Shown here piece after piece: positions 34,637-43,418 of a DNA stretch of 64,000 nt; within the stretch, counting starts at the first letter, position 1, and each line of letters begins with the position of its first letter. The stretch lies in NCBI RefSeq assembly GCF_014295035.1, contig NZ_CP060404.1, positions 7,976,501 through 8,040,500 on the forward strand. Reading direction: 5' to 3'. A model generated the notes under the pieces. It worked only from the letters and a program-made list of their open reading frames with translations. It made no database searches and had not been told where the DNA came from. A program made the position numbers and the translations under genes. Source of the DNA: Streptomyces buecherae (GTDB taxonomy: Bacteria; Actinomycetota; Actinomycetes; Streptomycetales; Streptomycetaceae).

Positions 34637-34765
34637 CGCCCGCCCGCGCAACCCGCGCGCCCGCGCCGCGACCGGCCCAGGCCGGCGCGGCCCCCACTGG
34701 AACTGGCCCCGGCGCGCGGGGCCGGCGACCCACCCGCCGAGCGTCGTCGTGACCGCTGCGGCGCC

Positions 34766-35566
34766 CTACGGCTTGCGCCCGACGCCCGCGTACATGTTCA
34801 CGGCCGCCGCCTCCGCCAACTCCTCGCCCGGCTCGGGCCGCCAGTGGTGCATGGGCACGACACCGGGGGACAGGAGTTCCAACCCCGCCCCCGCGAACAA
34901 CTCCTCGACCTCGGAACGGGTACGGAGGTACATGGGGATGCCACGGCGCGTGTAGGTGGCGGCCAAGGCGGCGGACTCCGGGGCCAGTTCGGCGGTCGCG
35001 AGGGTGAGCGCGAGGTAGCTGCCGGACGCCAACGGCTCCAGCAGGCGTTGGATGAGCCCGTCGGCGTCCTCCACGAACTGCAACACGGCGATGATGGTGA
35101 GCGCGACCGGCCGGCTCAGGTCCAGCGTCTCGTGCAGCTCGGGGGCGGAGAGGATGTTGTCCGGCTCGCGCATGTCGGCCTCGATGTAGGCCGTGCGGCC
35201 CTCGGGCGTGCCGGTCAGCAGGGCGCGCGCGTGGGCCAGCACGATCGGGTCGTTGTCCACGTACACGACCCGCGCGTCGGGCGTCACACCCTGCACCACC
35301 TGGTGCAGGTTGGGAGCGGTGGGAATGCCCGTGCCGATGTCCAGGAACTGGTCGACCTTCGCCTCGGACGCCAGCCAGTTGGCCATCCGGTGCATCACCG
35401 CGCGGTTGATGTGCATGCTGGTCCGGAGCCCGGGCCAGGCTTCGAGCGCCGCGGCTGCCGCCGCCCGGTCGGCCTCGTAGTTGTCCTTGCCGCCCAGGAT
35501 GAAGTCGTACACCCGCGCCGAATGTGCCCTGGAGAGGTCGATGCGCTCGGCGTTGTTGCCCGTCAT
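34766..35566 (-). CDS. DUF574-type SAM-dependent methyltransferase
   Basis: A 266-residue protein of the actinobacterial DUF574 (PF04672-type) group: HSARVYDFILGGKDNYEADR, FLDIGTGIPT (SAM loop), VVYVDNDPIVLAHARALL and YIEADMRE. ATG 35566 follows GGAAGG. Streptomyces genomes carry many such copies beside XRE regulators; their substrates are unknown. A paralogue is at 38277. The upstream side of this gene runs into the anomalous AT-rich block. Confidence 0.9.
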   Translation of the reverse strand: MTGNNAERIDLSRAHSARVYDFILGGKDNYEADRAAAAAALEAWPGLRTSMHINRAVMHRMANWLASEAKVDQFLDIGTGIPTAPNLHQVVQGVTPDARVVYVDNDPIVLAHARALLTGTPEGRTAYIEADMREPDNILSAPELHETLDLSRPVALTIIAVLQFVEDADGLIQRLLEPLASGSYLALTLATAELAPESAALAATYTRRGIPMYLRTRSEVEELFAGAGLELLSPGVVPMHHWRPEPGEELAEAAAVNMYAGVGRKP

Positions 35567-35653
35567 GTCCGTCTGCCTTCCGATGTCTTCCGTGTTCCGT
35601 GGTGGGTGACCGACCCTGGGCACCCGGGGCTCTACCCCTTCGTCGGTTAGCTG

Positions 35654-36525
35654 ATCCTCTTTTACCTTTCATATCTTTATACTTATTTTTAATTTATTAC
35701 TATACTTATTTCTTTTTTAATTATTCTCTATTACTACTTTTTCCCCATTACAAAAATCCCTTTAATACATTATATTATACCCAAACACAAACACCTACTA
35801 ACAAACACCAACAAAAACCATAAAAAAAATCACTAAAAAAACAAACACTCTATTCTTTCCTAACCCCTTCCTTCTTCCCATCACCCCATACAATACTTAC
35901 TCCAAATTATCAAATTCCCCAAATTACCATCCCCCCCCTCTTATAGATATAGATATAGACTCCTATTACCCCTTCCCCCTTTTACTCTCCCCTTCTCCTT
36001 CTCCTTCTCCTCACTCCTCTTCTTATTCCTTTCCTCCCCCAGAATTTACCACTTACCTTCTCAATATTAACTATGCCCTCTTCCTTATCAATCAACCCAA
36101 TCCCCCTCCCCCACCTCTCTCTCACCCTCCCCCACAACTCTCTCCCTTTCTCTTATCCCAGAACCCCCCACTGCTATCCTCCTAACTCTGCCTTTTTAGT
36201 TCCCTAAAACCTCCCACTCTCCCCCATTTCCACCAAATACTTATAAAAATAAAATAAATAATCTTTTATTCTCTTTTTAATCATAATTTGTGTGTTATGA
36301 GTGTGTATAGATATAATTATTTAGATAAAAAAAAAAAATAAATTTAAAAATATAAAATAATTTAAATAAAATAAATAATTATTTTATTTGTATGTTATTA
36401 TTCAATAAGTGAAGTAGAGAAAATCTAAAGAAGATTTATTAATAACTAAAAAGAAAAGTGCTCTAACAATAAAATTACAACCATATAAAACAAAGGATAT
36501 ATTAAAGAAATTCTAATTTATATTT
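35654..36525. other. Anomalous AT-rich, G-depleted block (suspected artefact)
   Basis: About 870 bases unlike anything else here. From 35654 to 35945 there is not a single G on the plus strand, and only about ten G lie between 35654 and 36230; after about 36240 the sequence becomes almost pure A/T with long A runs. Low-complexity pieces such as repeated GATATA and CCTTCT occur. The left edge lies upstream of a methyltransferase gene; the right edge falls inside the last codons of a minus-strand gene. No plausible gene, origin or mobile element is visible. Low-quality sequence spanning a gap is my first explanation. Confidence 0.85.
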
Positions 36526-36798
36526 TTCCGGCGGGGTCCAGGCGTGTGGCCAGCGTACCCAGAGTCCCGGTTCGTGCGCGTCCGCGCTGGGTGGGGACCA
36601 GATCAGCGCCTCGCCGGGCAGCAGGACACCCATCTCGCCCCAACCGCCGATGGCGGGGGAGGGGGCACACCCGGTGGGGTCGCCGACCGGGTACGGGGCC
36701 TGGCCCAGGGCCTCCAGGCGGGAGAGCGCGTCCTGAAGGTCGCGTACGGCGCGCTCGATCTCGGCGGCGTGCACGTCGTGCCTGGGGTCGGGCGGCAT
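36502..36798 (-). CDS. Hypothetical protein, C-terminus replaced by AT-rich block
   Basis: Starts at ATG 36798 behind GAGGAG. It encodes a helical N-terminus (EIERAVRDLQDALSRLEALG) and a Gly/Pro-rich second half (WGEMGVLLPGEALIWSPPSA). The last eight residues (EKYKLEFL) and the stop come from the AT-rich block, so the true end is probably lost. It is in frame with the upstream ATP-binding protein with no stop between them. Family not recognised. Confidence 0.5.
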   Translation of the reverse strand: MPPDPRHDVHAAEIERAVRDLQDALSRLEALGQAPYPVGDPTGCAPSPAIGGWGEMGVLLPGEALIWSPPSADAHEPGLWVRWPHAWTPPEKYKLEFL

Positions 36799-37335
36799 GG
36801 GCGCTCCTCTTCGCGGCGGGTGGGGTGACAACTCGGCCCAGACCAGACGGTTGACGCGCACCGTCCGGGTCCCCCAGGCACGGGACATGGCCGCCACGAT
36901 CAGCAGCCCGCGGCCGGACTCCGGCAACGCCCAGACCCCGCCCGTGGCGCCCTTGCAGGAGCGTCGAGATCTTGGGACGGTGGTGCCAGGTGGTCCCCAC
37001 GCGCTCAACCACACCGTGCCGGACGCGCGTTGAATGTGGCACCGCACCATGCGCGGTGGGCTGTCCCGGTGGCGTCCGCCGTGCACGACCGCGTTGGCGA
37101 CCAGATCGCTGACCGACAGGGACGCCCGCTCCACGCCGCGTGCTCGTCAAGCTGCCGGCGTCGCAGGGCACTTCGCGCGTGGTCGCGCGCGCTCGACGCT
37201 CCCCGGGCACGGCCGGAACCCAGCGCGAACAGCCGCCACCCTCGCCCCCGCGACGCCGTTGTCGGGCGCGGGGGGAGTCGGGAGTGGACGCCTCGTCAGC
37301 CATAGGCACCACCATGCGTGTGAATCACACGCCAT
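36799..37335 (-). pseudogene. RsbW-like ATP-binding (HATPase) protein, frameshifted
   Basis: Reads as a short GHKL histidine-kinase-like ATPase of the anti-sigma type common next to XRE regulators. Homology-like segments are split over frames: VAAVRAGFRPCPGSVERAR in one, DHARSALRRRQLDEHA in a second, then VERASLSVSDLVANAVVHGG (N box) and ESGRGLLIVAAMSRAWG (G box) back in the first. Two compensating indels, near 37175 and 37140, both in CG-rich runs, would explain this. Either the gene is decaying or the sequence has errors; the nearby AT-rich block favours errors. The start is uncertain (ATG 37335 or ATG 37303). Confidence 0.6.
37316..37332. promoter_or_regulatory. 17-base palindrome between ATP-binding and XRE genes
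   Basis: GCGTGTGA-A-TCACACGC: eight-base arms around one base, in the divergent promoter region of the XRE regulator and the ATP-binding protein. It is a natural candidate for the XRE protein's operator. Confidence 0.55.
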
Positions 37336-37413
37336 GCAATTCACGCAGTACGATTCGCGATGATCGGTTTCCGTGGGGTGCGGACACCGGTCCGGCGAGC
37401 GTGGAGGAGTGAC

Positions 37414-38280
37414 GTGAGCAGGCCACGGTCGGGGCCGACGGTGGAGCATCGGGTGCTCGCCGCACGGCTGCGGCTGCTGCGTGAGGTGGCCGGCAAGTCA
37501 CTGGCCGACGCCGCCGCTGAACTGGGCAAGCACACCATGACCGTGCGACGCATCGAGGCCGCCGAAACCGCCCTGGACATCGGCCAGATCGAGACCCTGC
37601 TGCGGCTGTACCGCGTGCCACCCCGCGAGATCGACGCGACGCTGACGCAGGTCGCGGCGGCGAGCAGGGCGGGCTGGTGGCACCGCCACCGCGCGGCCCT
37701 GTCACCCGGCCAACACCGGTGGATCGGCGTCGAGTCCTCGGCCTCCCTCATCCGCGTCTGGCATCCCACCCTGGTGCCCGACGTGCTGCGCACCCCCCGC
37801 TACGCCGCCGCCCTGCACGCGCTGTGCCCCGGGCCCAGCACGGCGTCGACCGACGAGGTCGTCGCGTTCCTGCTGGCACGGCAGCGGCGGCTGCGCGAGC
37901 GCGGCGTACGCGTGTGGGCGCTGCTCGGCGAGGCGGCCCTGCATGCCGTGGTCGGCGACGCGGAGGTGATGGCCGAGCAGCGCCAGGCGTTGCGCGAGGC
38001 GGTCCGGTGCGCGGATAGCGCGGTGCAGGTCATGCCGCTGGCCGCGCCGCCCCACCCGCTCAGCGAGGCGCCGCCACTGCGGCTGTTGCGCATCCCGGCG
38101 CCCGAGATCGACGACCACGCGGTGTGGCAGGCACCCGGCGGGAACGAGGAGGTCACCGACGCGCCGAGCATCGTGGGCGCGTTGCGCCAGCGCCTGGACG
38201 CCGCCTGTGCCGCGGCCCCGCCCCCCACGACCCAGCTTCCCACCCTCGAAGGATTCGAAGGAAAGGCTGCACAGCGATGA
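37414..38280 (+). CDS. XRE-family regulator, DUF5753 type
   Basis: A 288-residue regulator starting at GTG 37414 (GAGGAG upstream). The N-terminal helix-turn-helix (LRLLREVAGKSLADAAAELGKHTMTVRRIE) is followed by the roughly 180-residue DUF5753 domain, which contains W-H-P-T-L-V-P-D-V-L-R-T-P-R-Y-A and R-Q-R-R-L segments. This family pairs with small acidic or ATP-binding partners in Streptomyces (BldB/WhiJ-like systems). Its stop overlaps the methyltransferase start as ATGA. Confidence 0.88.
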   Translation: MSRPRSGPTVEHRVLAARLRLLREVAGKSLADAAAELGKHTMTVRRIEAAETALDIGQIETLLRLYRVPPREIDATLTQVAAASRAGWWHRHRAALSPGQHRWIGVESSASLIRVWHPTLVPDVLRTPRYAAALHALCPGPSTASTDEVVAFLLARQRRLRERGVRVWALLGEAALHAVVGDAEVMAEQRQALREAVRCADSAVQVMPLAAPPHPLSEAPPLRLLRIPAPEIDDHAVWQAPGGNEEVTDAPSIVGALRQRLDAACAAAPPPTTQLPTLEGFEGKAAQR

Positions 38281-39119
38281 CACCCGTCGCCCCGGCCCAG
38301 CCGGCCGAGCCGCACCAGCCAGCGCCCTCCGACCGTCACGTGCCCACCGGCGTGGACCCCTCCGTACCGCACTCGGCACGCGTCTGGGACTGCCTGTTGG
38401 GCGGCAAGAACCACTACGCCGCCGACCGGCGGGCAGCCGCCGCCTTCGAGGCGGCGATACCCAAGGTCCGCGCCTACGCCAGGTCCGGGCGCGCGTTCCT
38501 CACGCGCAGCGTGCGCTACCTCGCGGCGGAAGCGGGGGTGCGCCAGTTCCTCGACGTCGGCGCCGGCCTGCCCACCGCGTACAACACGCACGAGATCGCG
38601 CAGAGCCTCGCCCCACAGTCCCGCGTCGTCTACGTCGATCACGACCCGATGGTCCTGCTGCACGTCGGCGCGCTGCTGACCAGCACCCCCGAGGGCGCCA
38701 CGGCGTACGTCGAGGCCGACATGCGCGACACCACCACCGTCATCGAGGCCGCGGGCCGCACCCTCGACCTGAGCCGCCCCGTCGCCCTGGTCCTCTCCGA
38801 CGTGCTCGGCCACATCGTCGCGGACGACGAGGCACGCGCCGTCGTACGCCGCCTCGCCACCGCCCTGCCCACCGGCAGCTACCTCGCCCTCAGTCACGCC
38901 GCGCCCGGCGACCCCGCCGCCGTCGCGGCCCAGGAGGCGTACAACGAGAGCGGCGCGATCCCCTACGTCCTGCGGGACCGGGAGACCATCGCGCGCTTCT
39001 TCGAGGGGTGGGAACTGGTCGAACCCGGGCTGGTCACCTGGCCCCGGTGGCGCCCCGACGCCGCGACCGAACAGCACGAGCACGTCCCCGGCTACGCCGC
39101 CGTCGCCCGCGTTTCCTGA
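38277..39119 (+). CDS. DUF574-type SAM-dependent methyltransferase (second copy)
   Basis: A 280-residue paralogue of the protein at 34766: HSARVWDCLLGGKNHYAADR, FLDVGAGLPT, VVYVDHDPMVLLHVGALL, YVEADMRD. ATG 38277 overlaps the XRE stop and is translationally coupled to it. The substrate is unknown; coupling to the regulator suggests a shared developmental or metabolic role. Confidence 0.9.
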   Translation: MTPVAPAQPAEPHQPAPSDRHVPTGVDPSVPHSARVWDCLLGGKNHYAADRRAAAAFEAAIPKVRAYARSGRAFLTRSVRYLAAEAGVRQFLDVGAGLPTAYNTHEIAQSLAPQSRVVYVDHDPMVLLHVGALLTSTPEGATAYVEADMRDTTTVIEAAGRTLDLSRPVALVLSDVLGHIVADDEARAVVRRLATALPTGSYLALSHAAPGDPAAVAAQEAYNESGAIPYVLRDRETIARFFEGWELVEPGLVTWPRWRPDAATEQHEHVPGYAAVARVS

Positions 39120-39183
39120 GGCGCCGCTGCCCGCGGCGGGCGCGTCGAGCCCGTGGGCCGGGCGCGCCCGTCGTGGGTGAACG

Positions 39184-39837
39184 TCACACGCCCAGGCCCG
39201 CGTCCCGGGCCAGCAGCGCGGCCTGTACCCGGTTCTCGCAGCCCAGCTTGGCCAGGATGCGGCTCACGTACGTCTTCACCGTCGCCTCGCTCATGTGCAG
39301 CCGCTGTCCGGCGTCCGCGTTCGACAGGCCCTCGCCGAGCAGCGCGAGGACTTCGCCCTCGCGGGCGGACAGCGCCTCCAGACGGCGGCGGGCCTGCTCG
39401 GCGCGGAGCACGTTCTGACCCGAGGCCAGCGAGTTCACGACGTGCCGGGTGGCGGCGGGGGACAGGTAGGCGTCGCCGGCCGCCGCGGCCCGTACCGCGC
39501 CGATGAGCTCGGCCGGCGCCGAGTCCTTCAGCAGGAACCCCGCGCTGCCCTCCGCCAGCGTACGCAGCACGTTCCGCTGCTCGCCGAACGTGGTGAGGAC
39601 CAGCACGTTCGTCTCCGGCACGGTCCGTCGCAGCTCGGCCAGGGCGGTCAGGCCGTCCATCACCGGCATCTGGAGGTCGAGCAGGACGACGTCCACGCGA
39701 CCGGACTGGGCCCGCTGGACGGCCTCGCGCCCGTTCGCCGCCTCGCCGACGACGTCGATGTCGTCCGCCGAAGCCAGGATCATCCTGATGCCCGCCCGTA
39801 TGAGCGGCTCGTCATCCGTGACGAGAACCTTGATCAC
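39184..39837 (-). CDS. NarL/LuxR-family response regulator
   Basis: A 217-residue regulator: receiver domain with DD (about 10-11), phospho-acceptor in VVLLDLQMP and the Lys of LLKDSAP, then a LuxR helix-turn-helix (LSAREGEVLALLGEGLSNADAGQRLHMSEATVKTYVSRIL). GTG 39837 follows GGGAGAG. The cognate sensor kinase is encoded just upstream on the same strand. Confidence 0.92.
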   Translation of the reverse strand: MIKVLVTDDEPLIRAGIRMILASADDIDVVGEAANGREAVQRAQSGRVDVVLLDLQMPVMDGLTALAELRRTVPETNVLVLTTFGEQRNVLRTLAEGSAGFLLKDSAPAELIGAVRAAAAGDAYLSPAATRHVVNSLASGQNVLRAEQARRRLEALSAREGEVLALLGEGLSNADAGQRLHMSEATVKTYVSRILAKLGCENRVQAALLARDAGLGV

Positions 39838-39986
39838 GACTCTCCCGGGCTGTCTCGAAGCGATCATCCGTCTGACCAGGGGACATCATCCCCGATCAGG
39901 GCACCGGGCCGGTCAGGCGCCCGGCGAAGCCCCCGTACGTACCGGCACCCGGGCACCGACACCCGGGCACCGACACCCGCACCGAC

Positions 39987-41759
39987 TCACGTCTCGACGT
40001 CGAAGGACTTCTTCTCGATCAGCTTGCCGTCCCTGAAACAGAACCGGAACACCGGCTCGGTGTCCCAGCCGCCGATCTCCGTGGACATCAGGGTCAGGCA
40101 CGTCGAGCCGGCCGGCTCGGGCGGCGCGCCCTTGGTCAGGTCCCCGGCCAGGAACGACTCCCCGTCGGGCAACCGGTCACGGACCTCGGCCTCGGACTGG
40201 CCCACCCGTACCGCGTCGAACTCCCCGCGATCGATCATGGCCTTCTCGGCCTCCTGCGCCAGGAACCACAAGCCCACTCCCGCGGCGACCATGAGCAGCA
40301 GTCCGACCCCGACCGCCACCCCGCAGCCGACCGCCAGGCCACTGCGTCGCCTGCTCTCCCTCATCGCCTGCACCAGCTCCTTCGGCAGTCCGTCCCCGTC
40401 GATGACCGGACCACCTTCACCGCCAGGGCCGGCCGGGAACTGCCGCCGAACGTCGTCCGACGCGTCGACGAAGGTCGCCGTCGCACCCCGCGCCGCGCGC
40501 ACCGGGGCGGCGCTCTCCGCCGGGGTGTACGGCAGGACCCCGGCCAGCCGGAATCCGCCGCTCGCCGTCGGGCCCGCGTGCACCATGCCGCCGACCAGCC
40601 GCGTGCGTTCGCCGAGCCCGGTGAGCCCCTGCCCGCCGCTGACCACGCCGTGAGCGGCCTGTGTCGTCGCGGGGCCGTTGGCGACCTCGACGATCAGGGA
40701 GTCCGGCTCGTAGCGCAGGGCCACGGTGATCGCGGCGCCCGGGGCGTGCTTGTGCGCGTTGGTCAGCCCCTCCTGGGCCACCCGGTACGCCGCGTGGTCG
40801 ACGGCCGGCGCCAGCGGGCGGGGCTTGCCGGAGCTCCGCAGCTCCACCGTGGTGCCGGCCCGCCGGGACGCGGCCACCAGGTCCTCGACGCCGGCCACAC
40901 CGCGCGTCGCCGCCTCGGTCTCCTCCGGCGACTCGGGGACCGGCGTGCCGTCCCGGAGCAGCCCGACCACCTCGCGCAGCTCCCGCATCGCCGCCACCGA
41001 CGCCTCGCGCAGCACGCGCACGGCCTCGCGCTGCCGGCCCGTCAGCTCCCGGTCCACCTCGAGCGCGCCGCTGTGCACGGACATCAACACGAGTTGGTGG
41101 CCGAGGCTGTCGTGCATGTCCTGGGCGATGCGCTGGCGTTCGCGCAGCCGCGCCTGCTCCGCGGTCATCTCGCGTTCGCGCAGCAACTGGGCGTTGTACT
41201 CCCGGAAGGTGTCCACCAGCGCGCGGCGCTGTGCGGAGTAACGGCCGACGAGGCCGGGCAGCACGACGAAGACCAGCAGCAGGAGGGCCGCGAACAGCCA
41301 GGCCGCCGGCGACCGGGGCAGGTCGGTCACCAGCATCGGGACGAGGCCGGTGAGGTAGGCGGCGGCGAAGGTGCCGACGGCCGCGCCGATACCGGCGATC
41401 CGCCGCCCCGCCGACCACGCGAGCACGGGCACCAGCAGGGCCAGCCCGGAGAACTCGGCCGAGGCCGCGACGACCACCAGCAGGACCGTCGCGGGCAGCA
41501 CCCGGCGCAACGGCGCGACGACCGCCGTGGCCAGCGTCACCGCGGCCACCCGCGGGACGCCGCTGTGCACCGCCATCTCCGTACCGGCCACCAGCGGCGT
41601 CACCACCACCGTCAGCAGGATCTCGCCGACCACGCGTCGGGGCGGCCACATGCCCCGGGTGAACAGCCGCCGCACGGGCCCGGCCAGCCACCTGGCCGCC
41701 CCGCTCCATCCTGTCGCCCCAGCTTGTCGGGCCTGCGCCACACCCTGCACACGAGTCAC
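39987..41759 (-). CDS. Sensor histidine kinase with C-terminal membrane and BamE-like domain
   Basis: A 590-residue NarX-class kinase, GTG 41759. About five transmembrane helices (residues 45-185) precede the HisKA_3 dimerisation helix RQRIAQDMHDSLGHQL (phospho-His) and a HATPase domain (HKHAPG N box, GQGLTGLGERTRLVGG G box). Unusually, a further transmembrane helix near residue 500 is followed by about 70 residues with FDAVRVGQSEAEVRDRLPDG, the G-x-x-x-A-E-V-x-x-x-L pattern of SmpA/BamE-like domains, which would lie outside the cell. It may sense envelope state. It pairs with the response regulator downstream. Confidence 0.88.
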   Translation of the reverse strand: MTRVQGVAQARQAGATGWSGAARWLAGPVRRLFTRGMWPPRRVVGEILLTVVVTPLVAGTEMAVHSGVPRVAAVTLATAVVAPLRRVLPATVLLVVVAASAEFSGLALLVPVLAWSAGRRIAGIGAAVGTFAAAYLTGLVPMLVTDLPRSPAAWLFAALLLLVFVVLPGLVGRYSAQRRALVDTFREYNAQLLREREMTAEQARLRERQRIAQDMHDSLGHQLVLMSVHSGALEVDRELTGRQREAVRVLREASVAAMRELREVVGLLRDGTPVPESPEETEAATRGVAGVEDLVAASRRAGTTVELRSSGKPRPLAPAVDHAAYRVAQEGLTNAHKHAPGAAITVALRYEPDSLIVEVANGPATTQAAHGVVSGGQGLTGLGERTRLVGGMVHAGPTASGGFRLAGVLPYTPAESAAPVRAARGATATFVDASDDVRRQFPAGPGGEGGPVIDGDGLPKELVQAMRESRRRSGLAVGCGVAVGVGLLLMVAAGVGLWFLAQEAEKAMIDRGEFDAVRVGQSEAEVRDRLPDGESFLAGDLTKGAPPEPAGSTCLTLMSTEIGGWDTEPVFRFCFRDGKLIEKKSFDVET

Positions 41760-42267
41760 CCGGTCACGTTAGACACACCCCCGTGCCGGCCACGATCGCC
41801 GTTCGGCGTGCCGCCGCACGACGAAAGTCGTAGGGCGGGAGCCGAGCGCGCCGGCCGGTCGGCGCACCGTGGCTCGAATCAGCCCGCTGCGACCCACGGG
41901 GATCGTGGGGCTCGGATGCTCGTGAGTACGGGCGGCTATCGCGGGCACTCGCGGCGGGGGAGCGGTACGACGGGGTGGCGGGGCGGCCGGTGCCGGCCGA
42001 GTGCCCGGCGTGCCCGACCGCCGCACCCGATCGCGACCGCGGGGGGCGCGAGCGGGCCCAGTCGTGGTCGCCGCACACCCGTGCGCTGGGGTATATCCAG
42101 CCAAGTTGTCTTGTTCGCATAGGGTGAGTGAGCGCTCGTGGAGTGAGGGACATCTCACATGATCACCGAAGAAACTCGATGGTCAGGCCGCTGATCAGCT
42201 ACGGAGCAAGTTGCTCCGGTAGGTGTGGACGGCTCGGAGGGCGTCTTCGCGGGGTATGGGAGGAGAC
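41760..42267. other. Intergenic region upstream of small gene, no other gene seen
   Basis: About 500 bases; GC falls noticeably after 42070, marking the promoter side of the following cluster. I see no further gene. The segment around 42100-42170 is the likely promoter area, but no clear boxes are evident. Confidence 0.3.
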
Positions 42268-42420
42268 GTGACCGAAGCGGTCACGGATCGGGCACAGATA
42301 GACGAGAAACGGGCACGATATATCGTTGACGTACCCACGCGCCCCATGCTGGGGGCGAGGTCGCGATATGACGAATTGATTGAATTGCTTATGCAATCTA
42401 TGCGGCACTTCGCCAGGTAG
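42268..42420 (+). CDS. Small hypothetical protein (50 residues)
   Basis: A short frame starting at GTG 42268 right after a strong GGGAGGAG site. It encodes a charged peptide with a C-terminal amphipathic helix (YDELIELLMQSMRHF). Local GC is lower than in its neighbours. It sits 300 bases before the PAS-LuxR regulator of the acyl cassette. Family not recognised; it may be spurious, though the ribosome site argues otherwise. The 299 bases that follow hold no gene I can support. Confidence 0.4.
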   Translation: MTEAVTDRAQIDEKRARYIVDVPTRPMLGARSRYDELIELLMQSMRHFAR

Positions 42421-42719
42421 CGGCCACATGCATGCTTTGCTCTAGTGAATAGTTGGACATTCGCGCCATAGTGTCTCGCCGCATAACACACCCCTTGTGA
42501 ATCCTCTGGCAAAACGGCAAATGCCCACAGCAGGTCGGGGTGGAACGGGCCTTGCGGCTGGGGCTAACGTCGGACCGAATCGAACAACGCAGTACCGCAA
42601 TCCCCAGCCCACTTGATATGTCCGCGTCGGAATAGGCCATTCCGGGCGTCGCTCCATCGGCTTTACGGCCGATCCGCATGGCACTGCTCAGAGGCCACGC
42701 GAAGGGATGACAAAGGCTA

Positions 42720-43418
42720 GTGACACAAGAGGTAAGTTTCCGCACTTCCGAGCTGACGCACTCGGCGAACAGAGGGGGGTCGAGCAGGGCCGTCGACTAC
42801 GCCCAGGTCGGGCACGCCATCCTGCAGTACTCCGGCCTATGCATCGCGAACCTGGACCCCGAGTTGCGGCTCCTGGAGGCCAACCGGGAATTCATCTACC
42901 ACTTCTCTGGTGCCGCCACCAGCTATTCCGGGAAGAGTTTTCTCGCATTTCTCAACCCTGGCACGCAGGAGCGGGCCCGCCGTCACTTCGGTCGGCTCGC
43001 CAGTGGTCACCGCTCCGCCTTCACCGACTACCTGGTGGGCATCGATCCCGAAGGTGGCCAGTTCACCGGCCATCTGACCGCCATAGCCACACACTCCGAC
43101 ACCGGCACGATGAGCGGTGTGACCGTCATCGTGCGGCCGGACGCCGTCACCACGCAGCCCACCAGGCCGGTGCGTGAGACTCGGGCACTCGCCCCGCTCG
43201 ACGCTCGGATACTGGAAGGCATCGCGGCCGGTGCATCCACCATTCAGCTCGCGGCCAGACTGCATTTGAGTCGTCAGGGAATCGAGTACCGCGTCTCGTC
43301 GCTGTTGCGCAAACACCGCGTCCCCAACCGCGCGGCTCTCGTTTCGCGCGCCTACTCCACCGGTGTTCTCACCATCGGCGCCTGGCCCCCCGTGGTGCGG
43401 CCGGAGCTGATCGAGTAA
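42720..43418 (+). CDS. PAS-LuxR transcriptional regulator (PimM-like layout)
   Basis: A 232-residue protein, GTG 42720 behind AAAGG. A PAS fold (about residues 35-140: LCIANLDPELRLLEANREF) is followed by a LuxR helix-turn-helix (LDARILEGIAAGASTIQLAARLHLSRQGIEYRVSSLL). PAS-LuxR proteins are cluster-situated activators in antibiotic loci, so it likely controls the MFS-FAAL cassette that starts at 44270. Confidence 0.88.
   Translation: MTQEVSFRTSELTHSANRGGSSRAVDYAQVGHAILQYSGLCIANLDPELRLLEANREFIYHFSGAATSYSGKSFLAFLNPGTQERARRHFGRLASGHRSAFTDYLVGIDPEGGQFTGHLTAIATHSDTGTMSGVTVIVRPDAVTTQPTRPVRETRALAPLDARILEGIAAGASTIQLAARLHLSRQGIEYRVSSLLRKHRVPNRAALVSRAYSTGVLTIGAWPPVVRPELIE

Noticed and set aside
35940..36020. 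Short tandem repeats (GATATA, CCTTCT) as a microsatellite
   Set aside because: They lie inside the suspect block and are not evidence of a real element.
35823..36475. Possible AT-rich origin or centromere-like element
   Set aside because: No DnaA-box cluster, no iterons or ordered repeats, and the single-base depletion points to poor sequence.
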